Shown here one piece after another: positions 1-6,224 of a stretch of DNA of 8,267 nt. The stretch covers positions 1-8,267 of the forward strand of contig CAAGLC010000051.1 in the NCBI GenBank assembly GCA_900770685.1, written 5' to 3'. The DNA is from Clostridia bacterium (GTDB taxonomy: Bacteria > Bacillota > Clostridia > Christensenellales > Borkfalkiaceae). A model generated the notes under the pieces. The model was not told the origin of the DNA, ran no database searches, and saw nothing but the letters and a program-made list of their open reading frames with translations. Numbering within the stretch: the first letter of the stretch is position 1; each line of letters opens with the position of its first letter. The position numbers and the translations under genes were made by a program.

Positions 1-30
1 CTCTTTCCCTACACGACGCTCTTCCGATCT
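1..30 (+). other. Illumina TruSeq Read 1 adapter remnant (non-biological)
   Basis: These 30 bases match, from memory, the 3' portion of the Illumina TruSeq universal/Read 1 adapter, ending in the diagnostic GCTCTTCCGATCT. The adapter points into the insert, as it would at the end of an untrimmed read or contig. Genomic sequence therefore starts at about base 31 (GATCTTAACG), and nothing should be annotated across this junction. Confidence 0.97.
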
Positions 31-90
31 GATCTTAACGAAAGAATAAAGGTGTATTCGGAAATAGGAAGAAAAACGATAAAAAAATAA
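31..90 (+). CDS. Possible C-terminal tail of an upstream gene (partial)
   Basis: Directly after the adapter, one frame stays open for 19 codons and ends in TAA at 88-90, encoding a basic tail that reads DLNERIKVYSEIGRKTIKK. The other two forward frames stop within a few codons. The stop lies 17 nt before the next start codon, with that gene's ribosome binding site between them, which is typical operon spacing. The fragment is too short to assign to a family. A sugar kinase or PTS component would fit the context, but nothing in the residues proves it. It may also be chance openness in AT-rich DNA. Confidence 0.35.
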   Translation, partial: DLNERIKVYSEIGRKTIKK

Positions 91-107
91 AATTTGGAGA
101 TAGAAAA

Positions 108-884
108 ATGGGATTATTAAATTTACAAGGTAAAGTAGCCGTAGTAACCGGCGCAAGTCAAGGTCTTGGAGAAGCGTTGGCAATCCGTTTAGACAAAGAA
201 GGCTGTAAAGTAGCCGTTTGCGACATTAACTTCGACGGTGCGAAAGCAGTTGCAGAAAAACTTTCAGACGCTATAGCAATCGCAGTTGACGTAACCAAAT
301 ACGACCAATTAGAACAAGCCGCAAAAATGGTAATGGACAAATGGGGAAAGATAGACGTTTTAATTAGCAACGCCGCAATAGTTAAGAGTGGTGACATCTT
401 TAACTTATCTCCCGAAGCTTTTGGACTTGTAACTAACATTAATTTAAACGGATACTTTAACACGGTAAAAGCCTTCGCTCCCTATATGATAGAAGCAAAG
501 AGTGGCAGTATAATCCAAATCAATAGTAAATCAGGTAAAAAGGGAAGTTATAAGAACGGCGCGTACGCAGCAAGTAAGTTCGGTGGAATCGGCTTAACTC
601 AAAGTTTAGCGTTAGAATTTGCAGAAACGGGCGTTAGAGTAAACTGCATTTGCCCCGGCAACTTATTAAACTCACCACTTTGGGTAAACAGTTTGTTTAA
701 GCAATACGCTCAAAACCAAGGCATCACCGAAGAAGAAGTAAGAGCAAAATATATAAATCAAGTTCCTATGAAACGTTCTTGCGAATACGAAGATATCGAA
801 AACGCAATGGTATTCCTTGCTTCAGACTATTCAAGTTATATGACCGGTCAAGCAATCAACGTAACGGGTGGACAACAAATGTAA
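108..884 (+). CDS. srlD: Sorbitol-6-phosphate 2-dehydrogenase-like SDR oxidoreductase
   Basis: A 258-residue classical short-chain dehydrogenase, predicted cytoplasmic, likely oxidising D-glucitol-6-phosphate to fructose-6-phosphate with NAD+. The Rossmann motif TGASQGLG is at residues 14-21 and Asp39 ends the second strand, favouring NAD over NADP. The NAA motif is at 88-90, and the catalytic set is Asn112, Ser140, Tyr153 and Lys157 (YAASK). The second half matches remembered E. coli SrlD very closely: IIQINSKSGK, then KFGG.GLTQSLAL, GNLL.SP, and a terminal TGQ.INVTGGQ. This is far beyond generic SDR similarity, and the 258-residue length agrees. GGAGA at 96-100 is 7 nt before the ATG and supports this start. 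The gene probably continues an operon entering from the left and ends at a hairpin terminator. SorD of L-sorbose pathways is the same enzyme class, so srlD versus sorD is only a naming choice. Other polyol-phosphate substrates are not excluded. Confidence 0.85.
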   Translation: MGLLNLQGKVAVVTGASQGLGEALAIRLDKEGCKVAVCDINFDGAKAVAEKLSDAIAIAVDVTKYDQLEQAAKMVMDKWGKIDVLISNAAIVKSGDIFNLSPEAFGLVTNINLNGYFNTVKAFAPYMIEAKSGSIIQINSKSGKKGSYKNGAYAASKFGGIGLTQSLALEFAETGVRVNCICPGNLLNSPLWVNSLFKQYAQNQGITEEEVRAKYINQVPMKRSCEYEDIENAMVFLASDYSSYMTGQAINVTGGQQM

Positions 885-887
885 AAG

Positions 888-917
888 AAAAAACGGCTAA
901 AATTAGCCGTTTTTTAT
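888..917. terminator. Bidirectional rho-independent terminator
   Basis: A perfect inverted repeat, CGGCTAA (894-900) and TTAGCCG (903-909), is flanked by an A-run at 888-893 and a T-run at 910-915 that continues to about 922 after one A. Read on the plus strand it ends the SDR transcript 3 bases after the stop codon. Read on the minus strand, the A-rich stretch 883-893 becomes the U-tract for the convergent regulator, whose stop is at 929. One hairpin serving two convergent genes is economical and common in low-GC Bacillota. Confidence 0.9.
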
Positions 918-928
918 TTTTTCGTCGT

Positions 929-1705
929 CTAATAATCGGTGTTTTCGGGGCAAATAAGTTTACAACCAGACTTTTCTATTGCGTTAACGTATTCTTTCGA
1001 AGGCATTTTCTCGGTGATTAGATAGTCCACGTCGTCAAAAGTAAGGTCGCCACACATAAAAGTTTTATTAAACTTGGTGGAATCGCAAAGCATAACCAGT
1101 TTTTTGGAGTTTATCTTCATCTGCCTTTTCAACTTGCTTTGTTCAATATCTGCGTCGGTAAATCCGGCGTTAAGGTCAACACCCGCGCAGGAAATTAGAG
1201 CAACGTCGGCGTGTATTCTTGAAATGTAATCAATGGTGTCGGAACCGGTAATAGAGTTGGAGTGGTTTTGAATTTGACCACCGGCAATATAAATTTTAAC
1301 CCCGTTCGTCTGCGAAAGTAACAAAGCGTTTCTAAGACCAATAGTTGTAACCGAAAGGTATTTAAGACTGTTTAGTAAGGGAATAACGTAACCGGTGCTC
1401 GTTGAAGAATCTAAAAAGAGCGAATCACCGCTTTTTATGAGTTTTACTGCAAGATTTGCAATAGTTTTTTTTGCGGAAACGTTTTCTTGTTCTCTTATCG
1501 CAAATGCCGATTCTTCTGCACTCGAACGGAAAGACATAGCCCCTCCGTGCGAACGTTTTAACAATCCTTGCTTTTCCATCGTGCGCAAATCTCTTCTTAT
1601 CGTAGCGCCCGAAACGAACAACTCTTGCGCCAATTCATCCACAGTCGCAGACTTGTTTTTCTTTAAAATTTCCAAAATTTCTTCTTGTCTTTCAAGTGAA
1701 AACAT
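929..1705 (-). CDS. DeoR/GlpR-family transcriptional regulator
   Basis: A 258-residue sugar-metabolism repressor of normal family length. Residues 1-57 form the DeoR winged helix-turn-helix: ERQEEIL.IL, then VDELAQELFVSGATIRRDL at 22-40 and the wing motif LLKRSHGGA at 48-56. Residues about 75-250 are the DeoR C-terminal sensor domain, which resembles ribose-5-phosphate isomerase and in characterised members binds a phosphorylated sugar. Visible landmarks are LDSSTSTG (98-105), IAGG (140-143), CAGVDL (173-178) and CDSTKF (207-212). GGGAGGG (complement of 1710-1716) lies about 4 nt before the ATG and fixes the start. It is transcribed divergently from the sorE-E2-E3-E1 operon and convergently with the SDR gene, so it is the obvious candidate local regulator. 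The inducer is inferred to be glucitol-6-phosphate, sorbose-1-phosphate or a related ester. Confidence 0.92.
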   Translation of the reverse strand: MFSLERQEEILEILKKNKSATVDELAQELFVSGATIRRDLRTMEKQGLLKRSHGGAMSFRSSAEESAFAIREQENVSAKKTIANLAVKLIKSGDSLFLDSSTSTGYVIPLLNSLKYLSVTTIGLRNALLLSQTNGVKIYIAGGQIQNHSNSITGSDTIDYISRIHADVALISCAGVDLNAGFTDADIEQSKLKRQMKINSKKLVMLCDSTKFNKTFMCGDLTFDDVDYLITEKMPSKEYVNAIEKSGCKLICPENTDY

Positions 1706-1728
1706 AATACCCTCCCACTTTTAACGAA

Positions 1729-1757
1729 AATTCACAGAATTTGCTTTCATTTGTGAT
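1729..1757. promoter_or_regulatory. Candidate operator repeats in the regulator leader
   Basis: The short perfect inverted repeat AATTC-ACA-GAATT spans 1729-1741. TCACA (1732-1736) also faces TGTGA (1752-1756) as an inverted pair. A second TTTCATTT and TGTGAT pair occurs at the forward promoter (1814-1821 and 1832-1837), echoing TTTCATTT (1745-1752) and TGTGAT (1752-1757) here. Repeats shared by both promoters would suit a single repressor, but the motifs are short, AT-rich and could be coincidental. No consensus operator was recognised. Confidence 0.35.
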
Positions 1758-1770
1758 TATTTATGCTCAT

Positions 1771-1799
1771 ATTGTATCATAAAAATATTTATTTTGCAA
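1771..1799 (-). promoter_or_regulatory. Sigma-70/SigA-type promoter for the DeoR regulator
   Basis: On the minus strand, TTGCAA (complement of 1794-1799) is followed by a 17-bp spacer and then TACAAT (complement of 1771-1776). A TGA immediately upstream of the -10 (complement of 1777-1779) makes it an extended -10. The predicted start is near 1764, giving a leader of roughly 58 nt. The -35 matches four of six consensus bases and the -10 five of six. Confidence 0.75.
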
Positions 1800-1813
1800 C
1801 TTTATTTTTACTA

Positions 1814-1842
1814 TTTCATTTTTAAAGAATATGTGATATAAT
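1814..1842 (+). promoter_or_regulatory. Extended -10 promoter for the sorE-E2-E3-E1 operon
   Basis: A perfect TATAAT at 1837-1842 is preceded by TGA at 1834-1836, giving a full extended -10 element. The -35 region at 1814-1820 (TTTCATT) is a poor match, as expected when an extended -10 is present. The predicted transcription start is near 1849, leaving about 25 nt of leader containing the GGAGGA ribosome binding site at 1860-1865. The surrounding DNA is extremely AT-rich and may act as an UP-like element. Confidence 0.75.
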
Positions 1843-1873
1843 GTAAATTAGAAAAATATGGAGGAAAATCCTT

Positions 1874-3145
1874 ATGAAAACAAAGGCGGTAAGGCTTTAC
1901 GGAAAAGAGGATATAAGGCTAGAAGAATTTGAACTTCCGGAAATTAAGGAAGACGAAATTTTAGCAAGAGTAGTATCCGATAGCATATGTATGTCAAGTT
2001 TTAAGGCTGTAGAGCAAGGGGCGGATCACAAAAGAGTTCCGAGTGATATAGCAACGAATCCAGTAATAATAGGTCACGAATTTTGCGGTGATATAATTAA
2101 AGTCGGTGCAAAGTGGCAAGGAAAATTCAAAGAAGGACAAAAGTTCGGAATACAACCGGCAATGGACTATAAGCCTAAACTAAACGGCTTAGGCGCTCCG
2201 GGATATTCGTATGAATTTATCGGAGGGGACGCAACGTATGTTGTAATACCCAACGAAGTAATGGAAAAGGACTGTTTAATTCCATACGAAGGAGAAAGTT
2301 ACTTCAAAGCATCGCTTGCAGAACCTATGTCGTGTATAATTGCAGGCTATCACGAAAACTATCACTCGGTTTACGAAACACACTCGCACGAAATGGGGAT
2401 AAAAGAAGGTGGAGCAGTAGCAATACTAGCAGGCGTAGGACCGATGGGACTCGGTTGTATAGATTACGGTATCCATTGCGATAGAAAGCCGTCGTTAATG
2501 GTTGTAACGGATATCGATCAAGCAAGACTTGATAGAGCGTCTTCACTTTTAACCGTAGAAGAAGCGGAAAAGAACGGGGTAAAATTAATATACGTTAACA
2601 CTTCAACGATAGAAAATCCCGTAGAGTATATGAAGAGCCTTAACGGTGGAAAGGGGTATGACGACGTGTTTGTTTACGCTCCAGTATCGGCGCTAGTCGA
2701 ACAAGGGGATGCGTTGCTTGGAGAATACGGTTGTCTTAACTTCTTTGCAGGTCCGTTAAATAGCGACTTTTCTGCAAAATTCAATTTTTACGACGTGCAT
2801 TACGCTTTCCATAGAATAACCGGAACGTCTGGTGGAAACACTATGGATTTAAGAGAAGCGATCAAACTTGCATCGGAAGGGAAAATAGATCCTGCAATAA
2901 TGATTTCTCACGTTGGTGGTCTTGATTCGGTTGTAGAAACGACCTTGAATTTGCCGAAAATAAAGGGCGCAAAAAAATTAGTATATACACACGTATCAAT
3001 GCCAATGACTGCAATTGCAGATTTTAGAGAACTTGGAAAAACCGATCCGTTCTTTAAGGACTTAGCCGATATATGTGATAAACATAACGGAATTTGGTCG
3101 GACGAAGCGGAAAAATACTTATTAGCAAACGCGAAAAAAATATAA
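1874..3145 (+). CDS. sorE: L-sorbose-1-phosphate reductase-like zinc-binding dehydrogenase
   Basis: A 423-residue cytoplasmic medium-chain dehydrogenase. It is longer than ordinary alcohol or polyol dehydrogenases (about 340-360) and agrees with the SorE/YggP group, which reduces L-sorbose-1-phosphate to D-glucitol-6-phosphate. The N-terminal pattern (K..A.RLYGK.D.RLE.FELPE), QGADHK.VP.D.ATNP.IIGHEFCG and VIPNEVM..DCL is characteristic of that group as I remember it. Likely catalytic zinc ligands are Cys39, His68 and Glu69 (GHE, 67-69) and Glu150. The four-cysteine structural zinc lobe is absent, with no Cys between residues 72 and 123. The Rossmann motif GVGPMG is at 187-192 and Asp213 suggests NAD(H). 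GGAGGA at 1860-1865 supports the start. This is the first gene of the rightward operon, 33 nt before the E2 gene. A butanediol-type dehydrogenase is the main alternative but fits the length and motifs less well. Confidence 0.8.
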   Translation: MKTKAVRLYGKEDIRLEEFELPEIKEDEILARVVSDSICMSSFKAVEQGADHKRVPSDIATNPVIIGHEFCGDIIKVGAKWQGKFKEGQKFGIQPAMDYKPKLNGLGAPGYSYEFIGGDATYVVIPNEVMEKDCLIPYEGESYFKASLAEPMSCIIAGYHENYHSVYETHSHEMGIKEGGAVAILAGVGPMGLGCIDYGIHCDRKPSLMVVTDIDQARLDRASSLLTVEEAEKNGVKLIYVNTSTIENPVEYMKSLNGGKGYDDVFVYAPVSALVEQGDALLGEYGCLNFFAGPLNSDFSAKFNFYDVHYAFHRITGTSGGNTMDLREAIKLASEGKIDPAIMISHVGGLDSVVETTLNLPKIKGAKKLVYTHVSMPMTAIADFRELGKTDPFFKDLADICDKHNGIWSDEAEKYLLANAKKI

Positions 3146-3178
3146 TAAAGATAGATAAAAAATACAAGGAGAAAATTT

Positions 3179-4810
3179 ATGGCAAATCCTGTAGCAATGC
3201 CCAAACAAGGCATAACGGTGGAAAGTTGCATACTAACCAAATGGAACGTAAAAGTTGGCGACGTAGTAAAGAAAGGCGACGTGCTTTTCTCTTACGAAAC
3301 GGACAAGTCTTCTTTTGATTTTGAATCGGAAGTTGACGGTGAAGTTTTAGCGCTTTTCTGTGAAGAAGGCGACGAAGTTCCCGTATTAACCAACGTAATG
3401 GCAATTGGTCAAAAAGGGGAAAACGTTTCTGCTTTAGCGCCGGAAGGAGCGTCTGTTCCGGTTGTAGAAGAAGTAAAAACTGAAGCACCCGCAGTTGCAC
3501 CCGTAAAGGCAAAAGGTGAAAAACCTGCAACTTCAGAAGGCGTAATGATGCCTAAACAAGGTATAACGGTAGAAAGTTGCATACTCACCAAATGGAACGT
3601 AAAAGTTGGCGACGTAGTAAAGAAAGGCGACGTGCTTTTCTCGTATGAAACCGATAAATCGGCTTTTGACTTTGAATCGGAAGTTGAAGGCGAAGTATTA
3701 GTTTTATTCTGCGAAGAAGGCGACGAAGTTCCGGTATTAACCAACGTATGCGTAATCGGAAAGAAAGGGGACGACGTATCGTTCTTCGCGCCCGAAGGCT
3801 CTGCTCCCGCAGTAGTTGAGGAAGTAAAAGCAGAAGTAAAAGCGCCCGTAGTAGAGGCAGTTAAGGTTGAACAAGCGCCCGTTAATACCGACGGAAGAAT
3901 TTTCGCATCACCAAGAGCAAAGAACCTAGCGAAAAAGTTAGGCGTTGACCTTGCGACTGCAACTCCTACTGGACCTAAAGGTAGAATAATTGAAGCAGAC
4001 GTAAGAGAAGCGTCGGTTAACCCGAAAGAGCCCGTACAAGTTAGCGCTCCGGTTGAACAAGTTAAACAAGACAAACTTGCAGGAGTTGACGTTAAGGCGT
4101 TCAAGGACGAGAAGATGTCTGGAATTAGAAAGGTTATCGCTAAGAATATGATGATGAGTTTACAATCAATGGCTCAACTCACTCACACCTTAAGTTTTGA
4201 TTGCACCAACGTAATGGCGTTTAGAAAATACTTAAAGGACAATGCGGAAACCTTAAAACTCCCGTCAATCACCATAAACCATATTATAATCTTTGCAGTA
4301 TCTAGAGTAATTAAAAATCATAGAGATCTAAACGCTCATCTCGTTAACGGCGATACCATGCGTTATTTTGAACACGTAAACATGGGAATTGCAACCGATA
4401 CTCCGAAGGGATTGTTAGTACCCACGTTGTTCGGTGCAGACTTAATGAGTTTATCTGAAATTGCTGAAAAGAGTAAGAAACTTTCTAAAGATGCAATCGA
4501 CGGAAAACTTTCACCTGACTTGTTGACTGGAGGAAGTTTCACTATTAGTAACGTAGGAACTATGGGAATTGAGAGTTTCACACCGGTAGTTAATCCTCCT
4601 CAAACGGGAATACTCGGCGTAAACACTATGGAAACGAGAGTAAAACTCGGCAAGAACGGAGAAATAATTCCTTACACGGCAATGGGACTTTCGCTCTCGT
4701 ACGATCATAGAGCGTTAGACGGAGCGCCTGCTTCAAGATTCTTAAAAGACTTAAAAGATTATCTTGAAAACTTCAGTTTCAACCTTTTGGCTGATAGTAA
4801 ATGCATATAA
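3179..4810 (+). CDS. Dihydrolipoyl acyltransferase (E2) of a 2-oxoacid dehydrogenase complex, two lipoyl domains
   Basis: A 543-residue E2 core protein that accepts the acyl group from E1 on swinging lipoyl arms and passes it to CoA. Domains in order: lipoyl 1 (about 3-80, lipoyl-lysine Lys43 in ETDKS), an Ala/Pro/Val/Lys/Glu linker (about 86-120), lipoyl 2 (about 121-200, Lys160), a second linker (about 205-238), a peripheral subunit-binding domain (about 241-276, starting IFASPRAKNLA and ending GPKGRIIEADV), a linker, and the catalytic acyltransferase domain (about 311-535). The active-site motif SYDHRALDG places the catalytic residues at His510 and Asp514. AAGGAG at 3166-3171 precedes the ATG by 7 nt. 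Substrate class is not readable from the motifs alone; pyruvate is most likely, acetoin or a branched-chain acid possible. The two lipoyl domains are almost identical, suggesting recent duplication or gene conversion. Confidence 0.93.
   Translation: MANPVAMPKQGITVESCILTKWNVKVGDVVKKGDVLFSYETDKSSFDFESEVDGEVLALFCEEGDEVPVLTNVMAIGQKGENVSALAPEGASVPVVEEVKTEAPAVAPVKAKGEKPATSEGVMMPKQGITVESCILTKWNVKVGDVVKKGDVLFSYETDKSAFDFESEVEGEVLVLFCEEGDEVPVLTNVCVIGKKGDDVSFFAPEGSAPAVVEEVKAEVKAPVVEAVKVEQAPVNTDGRIFASPRAKNLAKKLGVDLATATPTGPKGRIIEADVREASVNPKEPVQVSAPVEQVKQDKLAGVDVKAFKDEKMSGIRKVIAKNMMMSLQSMAQLTHTLSFDCTNVMAFRKYLKDNAETLKLPSITINHIIIFAVSRVIKNHRDLNAHLVNGDTMRYFEHVNMGIATDTPKGLLVPTLFGADLMSLSEIAEKSKKLSKDAIDGKLSPDLLTGGSFTISNVGTMGIESFTPVVNPPQTGILGVNTMETRVKLGKNGEIIPYTAMGLSLSYDHRALDGAPASRFLKDLKDYLENFSFNLLADSKCI
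3197..3418 (+). repeat. Lipoyl-domain repeat, copy 1
   Basis: This is the first of two tandem in-frame DNA copies encoding lipoyl domains, with a period of 351 nt (117 codons). Bases 3236-3291 are identical to 3587-3642, a 56-bp perfect direct repeat that includes third-codon positions. Outside this core the copies differ mainly at synonymous sites and a few conservative codons. It could cause assembly collapse or recombinational loss of one domain. Confidence 0.9.
3548..3769 (+). repeat. Lipoyl-domain repeat, copy 2
   Basis: Second copy of the lipoyl-domain repeat, offset by 351 nt from copy 1. It begins MPKQGITVESC, as copy 1 does, and carries its own lipoylation motif ETDKS at residues 157-161. 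Divergence from copy 1 rises toward the domain's 3' end (for example VLVLF versus VLALF, and VCVIGKKG versus VMAIGQKG). Confidence 0.9.
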
Positions 4811-4821
4811 AGGAGTAAAAA

Positions 4822-6192
4822 ATGGAAACTTTTGATTTAGTAGTAATAGGTGGTGGTCCTGCAGGCTATCTCGCTGCAGAAAGAGCAGGGCACGAAGGAT
4901 TGAAAACGTTAGTAATAGAAAAAAGGGAGTTTGGTGGCGTTTGCCTTAACGAAGGATGCGTGCCGAGTAAGACCTTTCTAAATTCTGCAAAGGTAGCAGA
5001 CTATGCAAACCACGCGGAAAATTACGGCGTTAAAGTGCAAGGCAAAGCAACCGTTGACCAAAAATTCGTTGTGGAAAGAAAGAACGGCGTTGTAAAAATG
5101 TTAGTTTCGGGCATCAAGGCTCAATTAAAGAGAAACAAGGTAGTTATGAAATCTGCCGAGGCGTATATCGAAGGAAAAGACCAAGACGGATACGTAGTAA
5201 AGGCAGGCGAAGAAAAATTCCTTGCAAAAAGGCTCTTAATTGCAACCGGTTCAATGCCGGTAGTTCCCCCGATTAAAGGATTAAAAGAGGGAATCGAAGC
5301 AGGATTAGTTTTAACCAATAGAGAAATATTAAACTTAGAAAATATTCCTGAAACGCTCGTAGTAATCGGCGGAGGCGTAATCGGTCTTGAAATGGCAAGT
5401 TACTTCTCGTCGGTAGGAAGTAAAGTAATAGTAGTAGAAATGTTAAATAAAATCGCAGGACCTACAGAAGCAGAAATTTCTTCTATATTACAAAAGAATC
5501 TCGAAAAGAAAGGAATTATATTCAACTTAGGTTGTAAGGTAACCGAGATCACGGCGGACGGAGTTGTATTTGAAAGAGACGGAAAGAGTGAAAAGGTAAC
5601 TGCAGATAAGATTTTACTTTCAATCGGAAGAAGAGCAGTAACTGCAAATATCGGTTTGGAAAATATCGGCGTAAATATGGAAAGAGGCGCAATAGTAACC
5701 GACGATAAGATGAGAACTAACGTTGCAAACGTATACGCAGCAGGAGACGTTAACGGAAAAATAATGTTAGCGCACACGGCTTATAGAGAATCTGAAGTTG
5801 CAATCAACAATATGGTTGGCAAAAAAGATATAATGCGTTACAACGTAATACCTTCGGTAATATACACCAATCCGGAAATCGGAACGGTAGGTGAAACCGA
5901 AGACAGCGCAAAACAAAAGGGGTTGGACGTAAAAACGGTATCTATTCCAATGACATATTCGGGAAGATACGTTGCAGAAAACACTACGCTTGACGGAATA
6001 TGCAAGTTGGTAATCAATAAAAAGACCAACACTCTTATCGGAGCGCATATAATCGGCTCGTACGCAGGTGAATTTATCGTAACAGTATCGGCAATGATAG
6101 ATTTAGAAGTGGATATTGAAAATATTAAGAAATTAGTATTCCCACACCCCACGGTATGCGAAATCGTTCGTGAAGCGATATTCCAAATATAA
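4822..6192 (+). CDS. lpdA: Dihydrolipoamide dehydrogenase (E3)
   Basis: A 456-residue flavoprotein of normal length that reoxidises the E2 dihydrolipoyl arm and reduces NAD+. The N-terminal FAD motif IGGGPAG is at 9-15. The redox-active disulfide is Cys41-Cys46 in GGVCLNEGCVPSK (38-50), and the ATGS segment is at 141-144. The NAD motif IGGGVIGLE (182-190) is followed by Glu206, as expected for NAD preference. The second FAD motif YAAGDV is at 305-310. The dimer-interface catalytic pair is His442 and Glu447 in HPTVCE; the residue two before His442 is Phe rather than the common His of HAHPT. The ribosome binding site AAAGGAG (4809-4815) overlaps the E2 stop codon and the gap is 11 nt, so translation is probably coupled to E2. 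No lipoyl domain is fused to the N-terminus. Confidence 0.97.
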   Translation: METFDLVVIGGGPAGYLAAERAGHEGLKTLVIEKREFGGVCLNEGCVPSKTFLNSAKVADYANHAENYGVKVQGKATVDQKFVVERKNGVVKMLVSGIKAQLKRNKVVMKSAEAYIEGKDQDGYVVKAGEEKFLAKRLLIATGSMPVVPPIKGLKEGIEAGLVLTNREILNLENIPETLVVIGGGVIGLEMASYFSSVGSKVIVVEMLNKIAGPTEAEISSILQKNLEKKGIIFNLGCKVTEITADGVVFERDGKSEKVTADKILLSIGRRAVTANIGLENIGVNMERGAIVTDDKMRTNVANVYAAGDVNGKIMLAHTAYRESEVAINNMVGKKDIMRYNVIPSVIYTNPEIGTVGETEDSAKQKGLDVKTVSIPMTYSGRYVAENTTLDGICKLVINKKTNTLIGAHIIGSYAGEFIVTVSAMIDLEVDIENIKKLVFPHPTVCEIVREAIFQI

Positions 6193-6224
6193 ATTATAGA
6201 AAATAAACAAGGAGAAAAAATAAA

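Noticed and set aside
1471..1490. Catabolite-repression (cre)-like GGAAACGTTTTC palindrome
   Set aside because: It lies inside the regulator coding sequence, lacks the flanking TG and CA bases of a good cre site, and similar AACGTT strings recur in other genes by codon usage.
1706..1873. Riboswitch or attenuator in the divergent intergenic region
   Set aside because: The forward leader is only about 25 nt and the reverse leader about 58 nt, with no extended stems or terminator; promoters and possible operators explain the region.
3409..4104. A 231-codon open frame on the minus strand inside the E2 gene
   Set aside because: It is antisense to the repetitive Ala/Val/Lys/Glu-rich lipoyl and linker region, gives a Thr/Ser-rich protein with no recognisable domain, and lacks a convincing start context. 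The sense frame is a complete E2.
1874..6192. Acetoin/2,3-butanediol catabolic cluster
   Set aside because: The MDR is about 420 residues with SorE-type N-terminal motifs, and an SrlD-like gene lies nearby. This fits hexitol/ketose phosphate metabolism better, though the complex's substrate stays open.
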